A stretch of DNA of 17,178 nt, taken from positions 1-17,178 of the forward strand of contig JABAYZ010000089.1 in the NCBI GenBank assembly GCA_018608735.1, written 5' to 3'. The notes beneath the pieces are model-generated. The model saw nothing but the letters and a program-made list of their open reading frames with translations, ran no database searches and was not told where the DNA came from. The translations under genes and the position numbers were made by a program. This DNA comes from Flavobacteriaceae bacterium (GTDB lineage Bacteria > Bacteroidota > Bacteroidia > Flavobacteriales > Flavobacteriaceae). Shown here in pieces: positions 1-6,945 of this stretch (positions are counted from its first letter, which is position 1; every line of letters begins with the position of its first letter).

Positions 1-59
1 TTGAACACAAGGTTCAAACCCTAAACGAATTTACAAAAGGATTAATTAGTAAAAAATAA
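1..59 (+). CDS. 3' end of an unidentified upstream gene (partial)
   Basis: A reading frame that enters from the left edge (first full codon at 3) ends at TAA 57-59 and encodes the C-terminal tail EHKVQTLNEFTKGLISKK. Only 18 residues are visible, so no function can be assigned from sequence. The next gene starts 6 bp later, which suggests co-transcription. In flavobacterial genomes a sulfur-assimilation/siroheme gene often lies at this position, but nothing in these 18 residues proves that. The other two frames hit stops at once (TGA at 2-4; TAA at 22-24), so this is the only open frame. Confidence 0.55.
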   Translation, partial: EHKVQTLNEFTKGLISKK

Positions 60-65
60 CAGAGA

Positions 66-1115
66 ATGATTCAAACAGATATTTTAATAATAGGCGCTGG
101 ACCAACAGGACTTTTTACCGTTTTTGAAGCTGGACTACTAAAAATGAGATGTCATATTATCGACGCACTTCCTCAAGCAGGAGGGCAGTGTTCAGAACTT
201 TATCCCAAAAAACCTATATATGATATTCCTGGTTTTCCAGAAATATTAGCAGGTGATCTCACCGAAAATTTAGTAGAACAAGGCAAACAATTTGAGCCCG
301 GCTTTACACTTGGAGAACGCGCAGACACCATTGAGAAACTTGAAGATGGTAGCTTTATTGTCACTACCAATAAAGGCACAAAACATGCAGCACCAATCAT
401 TGCTATTGCAGGAGGATTAGGCTCTTTTGAACCACGAAAACCCGATCTAGAAAATCTAGATTTTTATGAAAATAAAGGCTTAAATTATTTCATCAAAGAC
501 CCGGAAGTTTACCGCGATAAGCGCGTTGTAATATCTGGAGGTGGCGATTCTGCCTTAGATTGGAGTATTTTCCTAACAGATGTTGCTAAAGAAGTTACCC
601 TAATTCATCGTCGAAATGAATTTAGAGGCGCTTTGGATTCTTTAGAAAAAGTACAAGACTTGACAGCCTCAGGAAAAATTAATCTCATCACTCCCGCTGT
701 GGTTACCAAAATTGGCGGAGAAGATAAAGTCGAATATGTAGTGGTAACCAAAGATGGCAAGGACAGCCAAATTGAAACCGATTGTTTTATCCCCTTATTT
801 GGACTGTCGCCAAAACTAGGCCCTATCGGCAATTGGGGTCTTGAAATCGAAAAAAACGCCATCAAAGTAGATACATTTGATTATCAAACAAACATTCCAG
901 GTATTTTTGCAATAGGAGATGTTAACACCTATCCTGGGAAATTAAAACTTATTCTCTGTGGTTTCCACGAAGCCACACTCATGTGTCAAGCAGCATACAA
1001 AATACTCAATCCAGGTAAACGACTTGTTTTAAAATACACTACTGTAAGCGGAATTGACGGATTTGATGGCAGTCGAAAAGAAGCGCCAAAAGCGGTTGTA
1101 AAAGCATTAGCATAA
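66..1115 (+). CDS. TrxR-like FAD/NAD(P)H-dependent oxidoreductase (ferredoxin/flavodoxin-NADP+ reductase type)
   Basis: A 349-residue two-dinucleotide-domain flavoprotein, the usual length for YumC/type-2 ferredoxin-NADP+ reductases. Visible motifs are an N-terminal FAD Rossmann motif GAGPTG (residues 10-15), a second nucleotide-binding loop GGGDSA (158-163), a following HRR-type segment (LIHRRNEFRGA) typical of NADPH binding, and the C-terminal FAD motif GIFAIGDV with Asp285. The redox CxxC of true thioredoxin reductases is absent from the central domain, so it should pass electrons from NADPH through FAD to a ferredoxin or flavodoxin rather than to thioredoxin. It is cytoplasmic, with no signal peptide. 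It starts 6 bp after the preceding stop and ends 23 bp before the first metH gene, so it is probably in the same transcript. A role in reactivating oxidised cobalamin in MetH, or in feeding sulfite reductase, is inference from position only. The physiological partner cannot be read from the sequence. Confidence 0.85.
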   Translation: MIQTDILIIGAGPTGLFTVFEAGLLKMRCHIIDALPQAGGQCSELYPKKPIYDIPGFPEILAGDLTENLVEQGKQFEPGFTLGERADTIEKLEDGSFIVTTNKGTKHAAPIIAIAGGLGSFEPRKPDLENLDFYENKGLNYFIKDPEVYRDKRVVISGGGDSALDWSIFLTDVAKEVTLIHRRNEFRGALDSLEKVQDLTASGKINLITPAVVTKIGGEDKVEYVVVTKDGKDSQIETDCFIPLFGLSPKLGPIGNWGLEIEKNAIKVDTFDYQTNIPGIFAIGDVNTYPGKLKLILCGFHEATLMCQAAYKILNPGKRLVLKYTTVSGIDGFDGSRKEAPKAVVKALA

Positions 1116-1138
1116 AACATTTAAAAGCACTCAATAGG

Positions 1139-2137
1139 ATGTCAAACATTTATAACGAACTACAAAAACGAATCTTGATTTTAGATGGAGCCATGGGCAC
1201 CATGCTTCAAGACTATGATTTTTCGGAAGAAGATTATAGAGGGGAGCGTTTTAAAGATTATCCCTCGTCTCTTAAAGGGAATAATGATTTATTGAGTTTG
1301 ACGCAGCCAGAAGCTATTGCCGAAATTCATCATAAATATTTTGAAGCGGGTGCCGATATTGTGGAAACCAACACCTTTTCTGGAACCACCATTGCCATGG
1401 CCGATTATGACATGGAAAATTTGGTTTATGAATTAAATTACGAATCCGCAAAAATAGCCAAACGCATTGCCGATGAATTCACAACATCTGAACCCCACAA
1501 GCCACGGTTTGTTGCAGGGAGTATTGGCCCAACAAATAAAACAGCAAGTTTATCGCCCGATGTAAACCGCCCTGAGTATCGCGCCATTACATTTGATGAA
1601 TTACGTATTGCATATAAATTACAAGTAGAAGCACTCATGGATGGTGGCGTTGACTTATTATTAGTGGAAACCATATTTGATACCTTAAATGCTAAGGCCG
1701 CTTTATTCGCCATAGAAGAAGTTAAGGAAGACCGAAATTCAGAAATTCCGATTATGGTTTCGGGGACGATTACCGATGCCTCTGGACGAACACTCTCAGG
1801 ACAAACCGTAGAAGCCTTTCTGGCTTCTGTTTCGCATATCCCGCTCTTAAGTGTTGGGTTTAACTGTGCTTTAGGTGCCGAACAACTCAAACCCTATTTA
1901 CAGCGCCTGTCCAACGAAACCAATTTTTATACCTCGGCACATCCCAATGCAGGATTGCCAAATGCTTTTGGTGAATATGATGAAACCCCCGAAGAAATGA
2001 CCGCTTTTATTGAAGCCTATTTTAAAGATAATTTGATTAATATTATTGGAGGTTGCTGCGGCACCAATCCAGCACATATCAAGGAAATTTACGAGGCCTC
2101 TCAAAATCATAAACCACGTCAATTAAAAGTCAACTAA
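1139..2137 (+). CDS. metH: methionine synthase, homocysteine-binding subunit (MetH N-terminal module)
   Basis: A 332-residue homocysteine S-methyltransferase (BHMT-like TIM barrel). It corresponds only to the first module of cobalamin-dependent methionine synthase. It opens with the family signature ILDGAMGTMLQ. The three zinc/thiolate ligands are visible as Cys243 (GFNCALG) and Cys306-Cys307 (GGCCGTNP), four residues below E. coli Cys247/310/311, so it should bind Zn and activate homocysteine. The protein ends just after the barrel, and the next gene starts 2 bp later with the remaining MetH modules. This is a split enzyme, not a frameshift: the first gene has its own stop, the second its own ATG, and the break falls between modules. 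A stand-alone MmuM-type methyltransferase is unlikely given the neighbour. No cobalamin or SAM riboswitch is visible in the short spacer before it. Confidence 0.93.
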   Translation: MSNIYNELQKRILILDGAMGTMLQDYDFSEEDYRGERFKDYPSSLKGNNDLLSLTQPEAIAEIHHKYFEAGADIVETNTFSGTTIAMADYDMENLVYELNYESAKIAKRIADEFTTSEPHKPRFVAGSIGPTNKTASLSPDVNRPEYRAITFDELRIAYKLQVEALMDGGVDLLLVETIFDTLNAKAALFAIEEVKEDRNSEIPIMVSGTITDASGRTLSGQTVEAFLASVSHIPLLSVGFNCALGAEQLKPYLQRLSNETNFYTSAHPNAGLPNAFGEYDETPEEMTAFIEAYFKDNLINIIGGCCGTNPAHIKEIYEASQNHKPRQLKVN

Positions 2138-2139
2138 AA

Positions 2140-4818
2140 ATGGAGAGCGACTGTAAAAAATACTTAACCCTTTCTGGACTCGAGCCCTTGGTGGTGACTC
2201 CAGAATCCAATTTTGTAAACGTTGGTGAACGTACCAATGTGACAGGGTCAAGAAAGTTTTTGAGGTTAATCAAAGAAGAAAAATACGAAGAAGCCTTAGC
2301 CATCGCAAGAGATCAAGTGGATGGCGGTGCGCAAATTATCGACGTCAATATGGATGAAGGCATGTTGGATGGCGTTTATGCCATGACCACCTTTCTGAAT
2401 CTCATCGCTTCCGAGCCCGATATTTCCAAAGTGCCCATTATGATCGATAGTTCTAAATGGGAAATCATTGAGGCAGGACTAAAAGTTGTACAAGGAAAAT
2501 GTGTGGTTAATTCGATAAGTCTTAAAGAAGGCGAACAAGAATTTATCCGTCAAGCAAAACTGGTTAAACGCTATGGTGCTGCCGTGATTGTCATGGCATT
2601 TGATGAAACTGGACAGGCTGACACCTACCAACGCCGTATCGACATCTGTAAACGCTCCTATGATATTTTAGTCGATGTAGTCAAATTTGTTCCCCAAGAC
2701 ATTATTTTTGATCCCAATATATTTCCTGTAGCCACAGGGATGGACGAGCACCGAAAAAATGCTTTAGACTTTTTTCAGGCCACCAAATGGATCCGTACCA
2801 ACTTACCCTATGCCAATGTTTCAGGAGGCGTGAGTAATGTGTCGTTTTCATTTCGTGGGAATAACATTGTGAGAGAAGCCATTAACTCGGCATTTTTGTA
2901 CCATGCGATCAAAAACGGCATGAATATAGGGATTGTCAATCCAACCATGTTGGAGATTTATGACGAAATCCCTAAAGATTTATTGGCGTGTGTGGAGGAT
3001 GTTTTATTTGATCGAAAAGACGATGCTACCGAGCGCCTTTTGGATTTGGCAGAAACCTTAAAAGGACAAAAAAACGATGTTGAAGTCGCTGTTTTAGAAT
3101 GGCGAAATAAACCCTTACAAGAGCGCATCACCCATGGGTTAGTGAAAGGAATTGACGCCTTTATTGTGGAAGATGTGGAAGAAGCGCGACTCATTGCCCA
3201 AAAACCGATAGAGGTCATCGAAGGTAATTTAATGATCGGGATGAATGTGGTTGGCGATTTATTTGGCAGTGGAAAAATGTTTTTACCACAAGTGGTCAAA
3301 TCCGCCCGTGTGATGAAACGTGCCGTCGCCTATTTACAACCTTTTATTGAGGCTGAAAAAGATGGCAAAGTCGAATTTGCTGGTAAAATATTAATGGCAA
3401 CCGTGAAGGGTGATGTGCATGATATTGGAAAAAATATTGTCAGTGTTGTTTTGGGGTGCAATAATTATGAGATTGTAGATTTAGGGGTGATGGTACCGCC
3501 CGAAAAAATTATTGAAACTGCCATCAAAGAACAGGTCGATATTATTGGGCTTAGTGGACTTATTACGCCTTCCTTAGATGAGATGGTTTATGTGTCCAAA
3601 GAAATGGAAAAAACGGGACTCACCATCCCTTTAATGATTGGAGGTGCCACGACGTCTAAAGCCCATTCTGCAGTTAAAATTGCGCCGCATTACAGCAATA
3701 CTGTCATTCATGTTAATGATGCTTCTAGAGCCGTGACCGTAGTAGGGGATTTGCTTAAAAAAGATAATCAACAACATCTTAGCGATTTGAAAACGTCCTA
3801 TGACTTGTTTCGAGAGCAATTTTTAAGTAGAACCAAACAAAAAGAATACATCTCTATTGCCGAAGCGCGCAAAAAAAAATACAAAATCCAATGGGATCAA
3901 ACAAGCATCGTAAAACCTAAGAAATTAGGCATTCAAGTTATCAATGATTTTGACATTACTAAATTGGAAGAATTTATCGATTGGAGTCCATTTTTTAGAA
4001 GTTGGGACCTTCATGGGAAATATCCAAATATTTTAGAAGATGAGGTTGTAGGCGAGCAAGCTACTGAACTGTTTAAAGATGCTCAAGAACTGTTGCAACG
4101 CATTTTTACAGAAAAATTATTAGGTGCCAAAGCCATTTTTGGACTGTTTTCTGCTAACACTGTCAATGACGATGACATTGAAATTTATGACGAAAACGGA
4201 AACACACAACAGACCTTTTTAACCTTGCGTCAGCAACTCAAAAAACGAGCAGAAGTGCCCAACATCGCCCTGTCCGATTTTATTGCGCCTAAGTCTACTG
4301 GGCAAACGGATTATATGGGCTGTTTTTGTGTAAGCACAGGCTTTGGAACCAAAGCACTTGCCGACGCTTTTGAAGCCGATAATGACGATTATAACTCCAT
4401 TATGATCAAAGCCCTTGCCGACCGATTGGCTGAGGCTTTTGCAGAATATTTACACAAAAAAGTGCGGGTCAACCACTGGGGCTATGCTGCCGATGAAAAT
4501 TTATCTAATACCGATTTAATTAAAGAAACGTACAAAGGTATTCGTCCCGCGCCCGGCTATCCTGCCTGTCCAGATCATTTGGAAAAACAAACCATTTGGA
4601 AACTTTTGGATGTCAAAAATAAAATAGGAGTGGAGCTGACCGAAAGCTTGGCCATGTGGCCAGCTGCCAGTGTCAGTGGATATTATTTTGGAAACCCTGA
4701 AGCCAAGTATTTTGGCTTGGGAAAAATTACCGAAGATCAATTGATTGATTATTCAAAACGAAGAAACATAAGTATTGAAGCTGCTCAAAAATGGTTAAAT
4801 CCAAATTTAGCAAACTAA
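2140..4818 (+). CDS. metH: methionine synthase, folate/cobalamin/AdoMet-binding subunit (MetH C-terminal modules)
   Basis: An 892-residue protein carrying the last three MetH modules. The pterin-binding barrel begins around residue 25 (VNVGERTNVTGSRKF). The cap plus cobalamin-binding domain has the signature DVHDIG with axial-ligand His427, Asp425 and Ser478. The reactivation domain carries RPAPGYPACPDH with Arg802. Adding 332, the length of the preceding subunit, gives 757/759/810 and 1134, exactly the E. coli MetH positions of the Asp-His-Ser ligand triad and an AdoMet-binding Arg. The two proteins together (1224 residues) match the usual single-chain enzyme of about 1227. It transfers methyl from 5-methyl-THF to cob(I)alamin and then to homocysteine held by the partner subunit. 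It needs occasional reductive methylation by AdoMet and a flavoprotein electron donor. The 2-bp gap suggests translational coupling and roughly equal synthesis of the two halves. Confidence 0.95.
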   Translation: MESDCKKYLTLSGLEPLVVTPESNFVNVGERTNVTGSRKFLRLIKEEKYEEALAIARDQVDGGAQIIDVNMDEGMLDGVYAMTTFLNLIASEPDISKVPIMIDSSKWEIIEAGLKVVQGKCVVNSISLKEGEQEFIRQAKLVKRYGAAVIVMAFDETGQADTYQRRIDICKRSYDILVDVVKFVPQDIIFDPNIFPVATGMDEHRKNALDFFQATKWIRTNLPYANVSGGVSNVSFSFRGNNIVREAINSAFLYHAIKNGMNIGIVNPTMLEIYDEIPKDLLACVEDVLFDRKDDATERLLDLAETLKGQKNDVEVAVLEWRNKPLQERITHGLVKGIDAFIVEDVEEARLIAQKPIEVIEGNLMIGMNVVGDLFGSGKMFLPQVVKSARVMKRAVAYLQPFIEAEKDGKVEFAGKILMATVKGDVHDIGKNIVSVVLGCNNYEIVDLGVMVPPEKIIETAIKEQVDIIGLSGLITPSLDEMVYVSKEMEKTGLTIPLMIGGATTSKAHSAVKIAPHYSNTVIHVNDASRAVTVVGDLLKKDNQQHLSDLKTSYDLFREQFLSRTKQKEYISIAEARKKKYKIQWDQTSIVKPKKLGIQVINDFDITKLEEFIDWSPFFRSWDLHGKYPNILEDEVVGEQATELFKDAQELLQRIFTEKLLGAKAIFGLFSANTVNDDDIEIYDENGNTQQTFLTLRQQLKKRAEVPNIALSDFIAPKSTGQTDYMGCFCVSTGFGTKALADAFEADNDDYNSIMIKALADRLAEAFAEYLHKKVRVNHWGYAADENLSNTDLIKETYKGIRPAPGYPACPDHLEKQTIWKLLDVKNKIGVELTESLAMWPAASVSGYYFGNPEAKYFGLGKITEDQLIDYSKRRNISIEAAQKWLNPNLAN

Positions 4819-4828
4819 AAAACGCATT

Positions 4829-5782
4829 ATGAAAGTTACAGATCATCTAAAAAATGCCAACGGAAAAACCTTATTTTCCTTTGAAATTATTCCCCCAAAA
4901 AAAGGAAAAAATATTCAGGAGTTATATGATAATATAGATCCTTTGATGGAATTTAATCCGCCGTTTATTGACGTCACTACATCCAGAGAGGAGTATATTT
5001 ATATTGAGAAAAAGGGCTTATTTGATCGGAAAATCACGAGAATGCGTCCAGGTACTTTGGGGATTTGTGCGGCTATCAAACACAAATACGAAGTCGATAC
5101 TATTCCGCACGTCCTTTGTGGCGGGTTCACCAAAGAAGAAACGGAGTATCTGTTGGTCGATTGTCATTATTTAGGAATCAATAATGTGATGGCACTCCGA
5201 GGCGATGCCATGCCGCATCAAAAATACTTTGAACCGACCAAAGGCGGTCATCCTTATGCCACAGACTTGGTGCAACAAATACATAAATTAAATAAAGGAC
5301 AGTATTTACACGATGTTATTGAGGTTGATAATAAACCTGACTTCTGTATTGGCGTTGCAGCTTATCCAGAAAAACACATTGAGTCGCCGTCCTTACATTC
5401 GGATTTGCTGCGCTTAAAAGAAAAAGTAGATGCAGGTGCCGATTATGTAGTCACTCAAATGTTTTTTGACAATCAACGGTATTTTGAATTTGTAAACATG
5501 GCTAGAGACATGGGAATTACTGTTCCGATCATCCCAGGGATTAAGCCTTTAGCCATTCAAAAGCACTTACAATTATTGCCACAAGTTTTTAAGATAGACC
5601 TTCCAGAAGCGCTCATAAAAGAAGTCGGTAAATGTGATTCAAGCGCTCAAATACGTCAGGTAGGGGTAGAATGGGCCGTCCAGCAGTCTAAAGAGTTATT
5701 GGACTTTGGCGTGCCAGTATTGCATTATTATTCGATGGGAAAAAGTGATAATATCAAAGCCATTGCCTCCCAGTTGTTTTAA
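4829..5782 (+). CDS. metF: 5,10-methylenetetrahydrofolate reductase
   Basis: A 317-residue FAD-dependent TIM-barrel reductase that converts 5,10-methylene-THF to 5-methyl-THF, the methyl donor for the MetH pair just upstream. It shows the N-terminal FSFEIIPPKKG segment with the conserved acidic residue Glu19, the folate/FAD loop ALRGDAMP (Arg124-Gly125-Asp126), the GVAAYPEKH strand, the ADYVVTQMFFD motif and the C-terminal VPVLHYYSMGKS segment. The length is slightly above E. coli MetF (296) and lacks the C-terminal regulatory domain of eukaryotic MTHFR. It starts 10 bp after the metH stop and is the last gene of this block. A 108-bp spacer with an inverted repeat follows. The electron donor (NADH or reduced ferredoxin) cannot be told from the sequence. 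Confidence 0.95.
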   Translation: MKVTDHLKNANGKTLFSFEIIPPKKGKNIQELYDNIDPLMEFNPPFIDVTTSREEYIYIEKKGLFDRKITRMRPGTLGICAAIKHKYEVDTIPHVLCGGFTKEETEYLLVDCHYLGINNVMALRGDAMPHQKYFEPTKGGHPYATDLVQQIHKLNKGQYLHDVIEVDNKPDFCIGVAAYPEKHIESPSLHSDLLRLKEKVDAGADYVVTQMFFDNQRYFEFVNMARDMGITVPIIPGIKPLAIQKHLQLLPQVFKIDLPEALIKEVGKCDSSAQIRQVGVEWAVQQSKELLDFGVPVLHYYSMGKSDNIKAIASQLF

Positions 5783-5844
5783 GCTTTAATGGTTTTTGAA
5801 ATGGTTTAACACCGCTTTCTTAAGTTTTAAAACTAAGAATAGAT

Positions 5845-5882
5845 ATATTTAACGTATCTCTAAGAAAGAATACGTTTTATAT
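5845..5882. repeat. imperfect inverted repeat between metF and polyprenyl synthase (terminator or operator candidate)
   Basis: The two 13-bp arms are ATATTTAACGTAT (5845-5857) and ATACGTTTTATAT (5870-5882). They pair at 11 of 13 positions, with one 2-bp T/T mismatch, around a 12-nt loop; the inner 7 bp (AACGTAT/ATACGTT) are perfect. The right arm contains a short T-run. It lies 62 bp after the metF stop and ends 3 bp before a TAATTTTG box. It could therefore be a weak, AT-rich terminator for the methionine block or a binding site in front of the next gene. The stem has only two G-C pairs, so terminator strength would be low. Confidence 0.35.
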
Positions 5883-5885
5883 GTG

Positions 5886-5893
5886 TAATTTTG
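5886..5893 (+). promoter_or_regulatory. possible -7 promoter element for the polyprenyl synthase gene
   Basis: TAATTTTG matches the Bacteroidota -7 consensus TAnnTTTG exactly. No TTG-type -33 element is obvious about 19 bp upstream, where the inverted repeat lies instead. The box overlaps the TTG codon at 5891. If it is used, the transcript would begin near 5900, and translation would have to start downstream, for example at TTG 5912. Short AT-rich boxes of this kind also occur by chance in such spacers. Confidence 0.3.
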
Positions 5894-6889
5894 AATTTCA
5901 ATAACAACCATTTGAAGAAAATTGAAACCATAAAAAAACCAATCACTTACGAGATGGAGCTTTTCGAAAAGAAATTTCGATTGTCCATGTCCAGTCGGGT
6001 GGCACTGTTGAACCGTATTACGCACTATATTGTCAACCGCAAGGGCAAACAAATGCGCCCTATGTTTGTGTTTTTGACTGCCAAAATGATTTCCAATGGG
6101 GAAGTGAGCGAGCGCAGCTACAGAGGGGCATCCGTGCTTGAGTTGATTCACACCGCTACTTTGGTGCATGACGATGTGGTGGACGAAAGCGACCGTCGTC
6201 GAGGTTTTTTCTCCATAAATGCGCTTTGGAAAAATAAGATTGCTGTTTTGGTGGGCGATTTTTTATTGTCAAAAGGCCTTTTGTTGTGTATTGATAACAA
6301 CGATTTTGATCTTTTAAAAATAATCTCAGTAGCCGTTCGTGAAATGAGCGAAGGCGAGTTGTTGCAAATCGAAAAAGCCAGAAATTTAGATATTACCGAG
6401 GACATCTATTACGAAATCATTCGTCAAAAAACAGCCACGCTCATCGCCGCCTGTTGTAGTTTGGGTGCGGCTTCTGTGAAACCTTTGTCTGAAGAAGTGG
6501 AAACCATGCGTCAATTTGGAGAGCTTATCGGAATGGCGTTTCAAATTAAAGATGACCTGTTTGACTATGGCACCCAACAAATTGGGAAACCGACTGGTAT
6601 TGACATCAAAGAACAAAAAATGACGCTTCCACTTATCTATGTGTTGAATCACTGTTCTAAAAAAGAAAAAAGTTGGTTGATTAACTCTGTTAAAAATCAT
6701 AACAAAGACTCCAAACGTGTCAAAGAAGTGATTGCTTTTGTAAAAGATAACGGTGGTTTGGATTATGCCGTCTCTAAAATGAAAGCATTTCAAGAACAGG
6801 CTTTAAAGTTACTGGAACCTTTCCCAGATTCGCCCTATAAAAAATCATTGATTTTGATGGTGAATTATGTAATAGAAAGAAATAAGTAA
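5891..6889 (+). CDS. long-chain all-trans polyprenyl diphosphate synthase (IspB-like)
   Basis: A prenyltransferase of the trans-isoprenyl diphosphate synthase fold that condenses isopentenyl diphosphate with allylic primers. Both Asp-rich Mg-binding motifs are intact: DDVVD at residues 94-98 within HTATLVHDD, and DDLFD at 221-225 within AFQIKDD. A GKQMRP segment binds the homoallylic diphosphate. The residues just before the first motif are small (A-T-L) rather than aromatic, as in long-chain synthases, so the likely product is the menaquinone side-chain precursor rather than farnesyl diphosphate; this is inference. The 332-residue length fits octaprenyl/heptaprenyl synthases. The start is uncertain. 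The first possible codon is TTG 5891, TTG 5912 would give MKKIETIKKPI, and ATG 5954 would remove a segment (IKKPITYEME) that looks like conserved family sequence. Confidence 0.88.
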   Translation: MNFNNNHLKKIETIKKPITYEMELFEKKFRLSMSSRVALLNRITHYIVNRKGKQMRPMFVFLTAKMISNGEVSERSYRGASVLELIHTATLVHDDVVDESDRRRGFFSINALWKNKIAVLVGDFLLSKGLLLCIDNNDFDLLKIISVAVREMSEGELLQIEKARNLDITEDIYYEIIRQKTATLIAACCSLGAASVKPLSEEVETMRQFGELIGMAFQIKDDLFDYGTQQIGKPTGIDIKEQKMTLPLIYVLNHCSKKEKSWLINSVKNHNKDSKRVKEVIAFVKDNGGLDYAVSKMKAFQEQALKLLEPFPDSPYKKSLILMVNYVIERNK

Positions 6890-6937
6890 CCAAAAAGAGT
6901 TACTTTTACAATACATTTACAAGATCCATTTAATTTA

Positions 6938-6945
6938 TAATTTTG
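6938..6945 (+). promoter_or_regulatory. TAATTTTG box overlapping the dnaG TTG start
   Basis: The same octamer seen before the polyprenyl synthase gene, an exact TAnnTTTG match, ends on the dnaG start codon TTG 6943-6945. As a promoter it would place the transcript start inside the gene, so it may instead be only an AT-rich initiation context. A near match, TACTTTTA at 6901-6908, sits at a better distance (about 35 bp before the start codon). It is an alternative promoter candidate with one mismatch. Confidence 0.2.

Noticed and set aside
66..1115. Thioredoxin reductase annotation for the first flavoprotein
   Set aside because: The FAD and NADPH motifs fit the superfamily, but the redox-active CxxC is missing, so it should not reduce thioredoxin directly.
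1116..1138. Cobalamin or SAM riboswitch expected before metH
   Set aside because: The spacer is only 23 bp and the preceding gene runs up to it, so there is no room for either aptamer. The leader of the block may lie left of the window.
1438..1890. 150-codon minus-strand open frame inside the first metH gene
   Set aside because: It lies wholly under a strongly supported enzyme gene with intact motifs. The translation has no recognisable domain and a low-complexity Ser/Thr/Pro look typical of an antisense shadow.
2135..2142. Frameshift or pseudogene explanation for the split metH
   Set aside because: The two frames are separated by a genuine stop and an ATG at a module boundary. All functional residues are kept on both sides, and residue numbering matches E. 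coli without loss.
5823..5834. Perfect palindrome AGTTTTAAAACT after metF
   Set aside because: It has no loop, contains only A/T plus two G-C pairs and is expected by chance in such AT-rich spacer. It is neither a terminator hairpin nor a convincing operator.
6386..6793. 135-codon minus-strand open frame inside the polyprenyl synthase gene
   Set aside because: It is an antisense shadow. The Phe/His-rich translation reflects the Lys- and Glu-rich coding strand, and the plus-strand protein has both catalytic Asp motifs.
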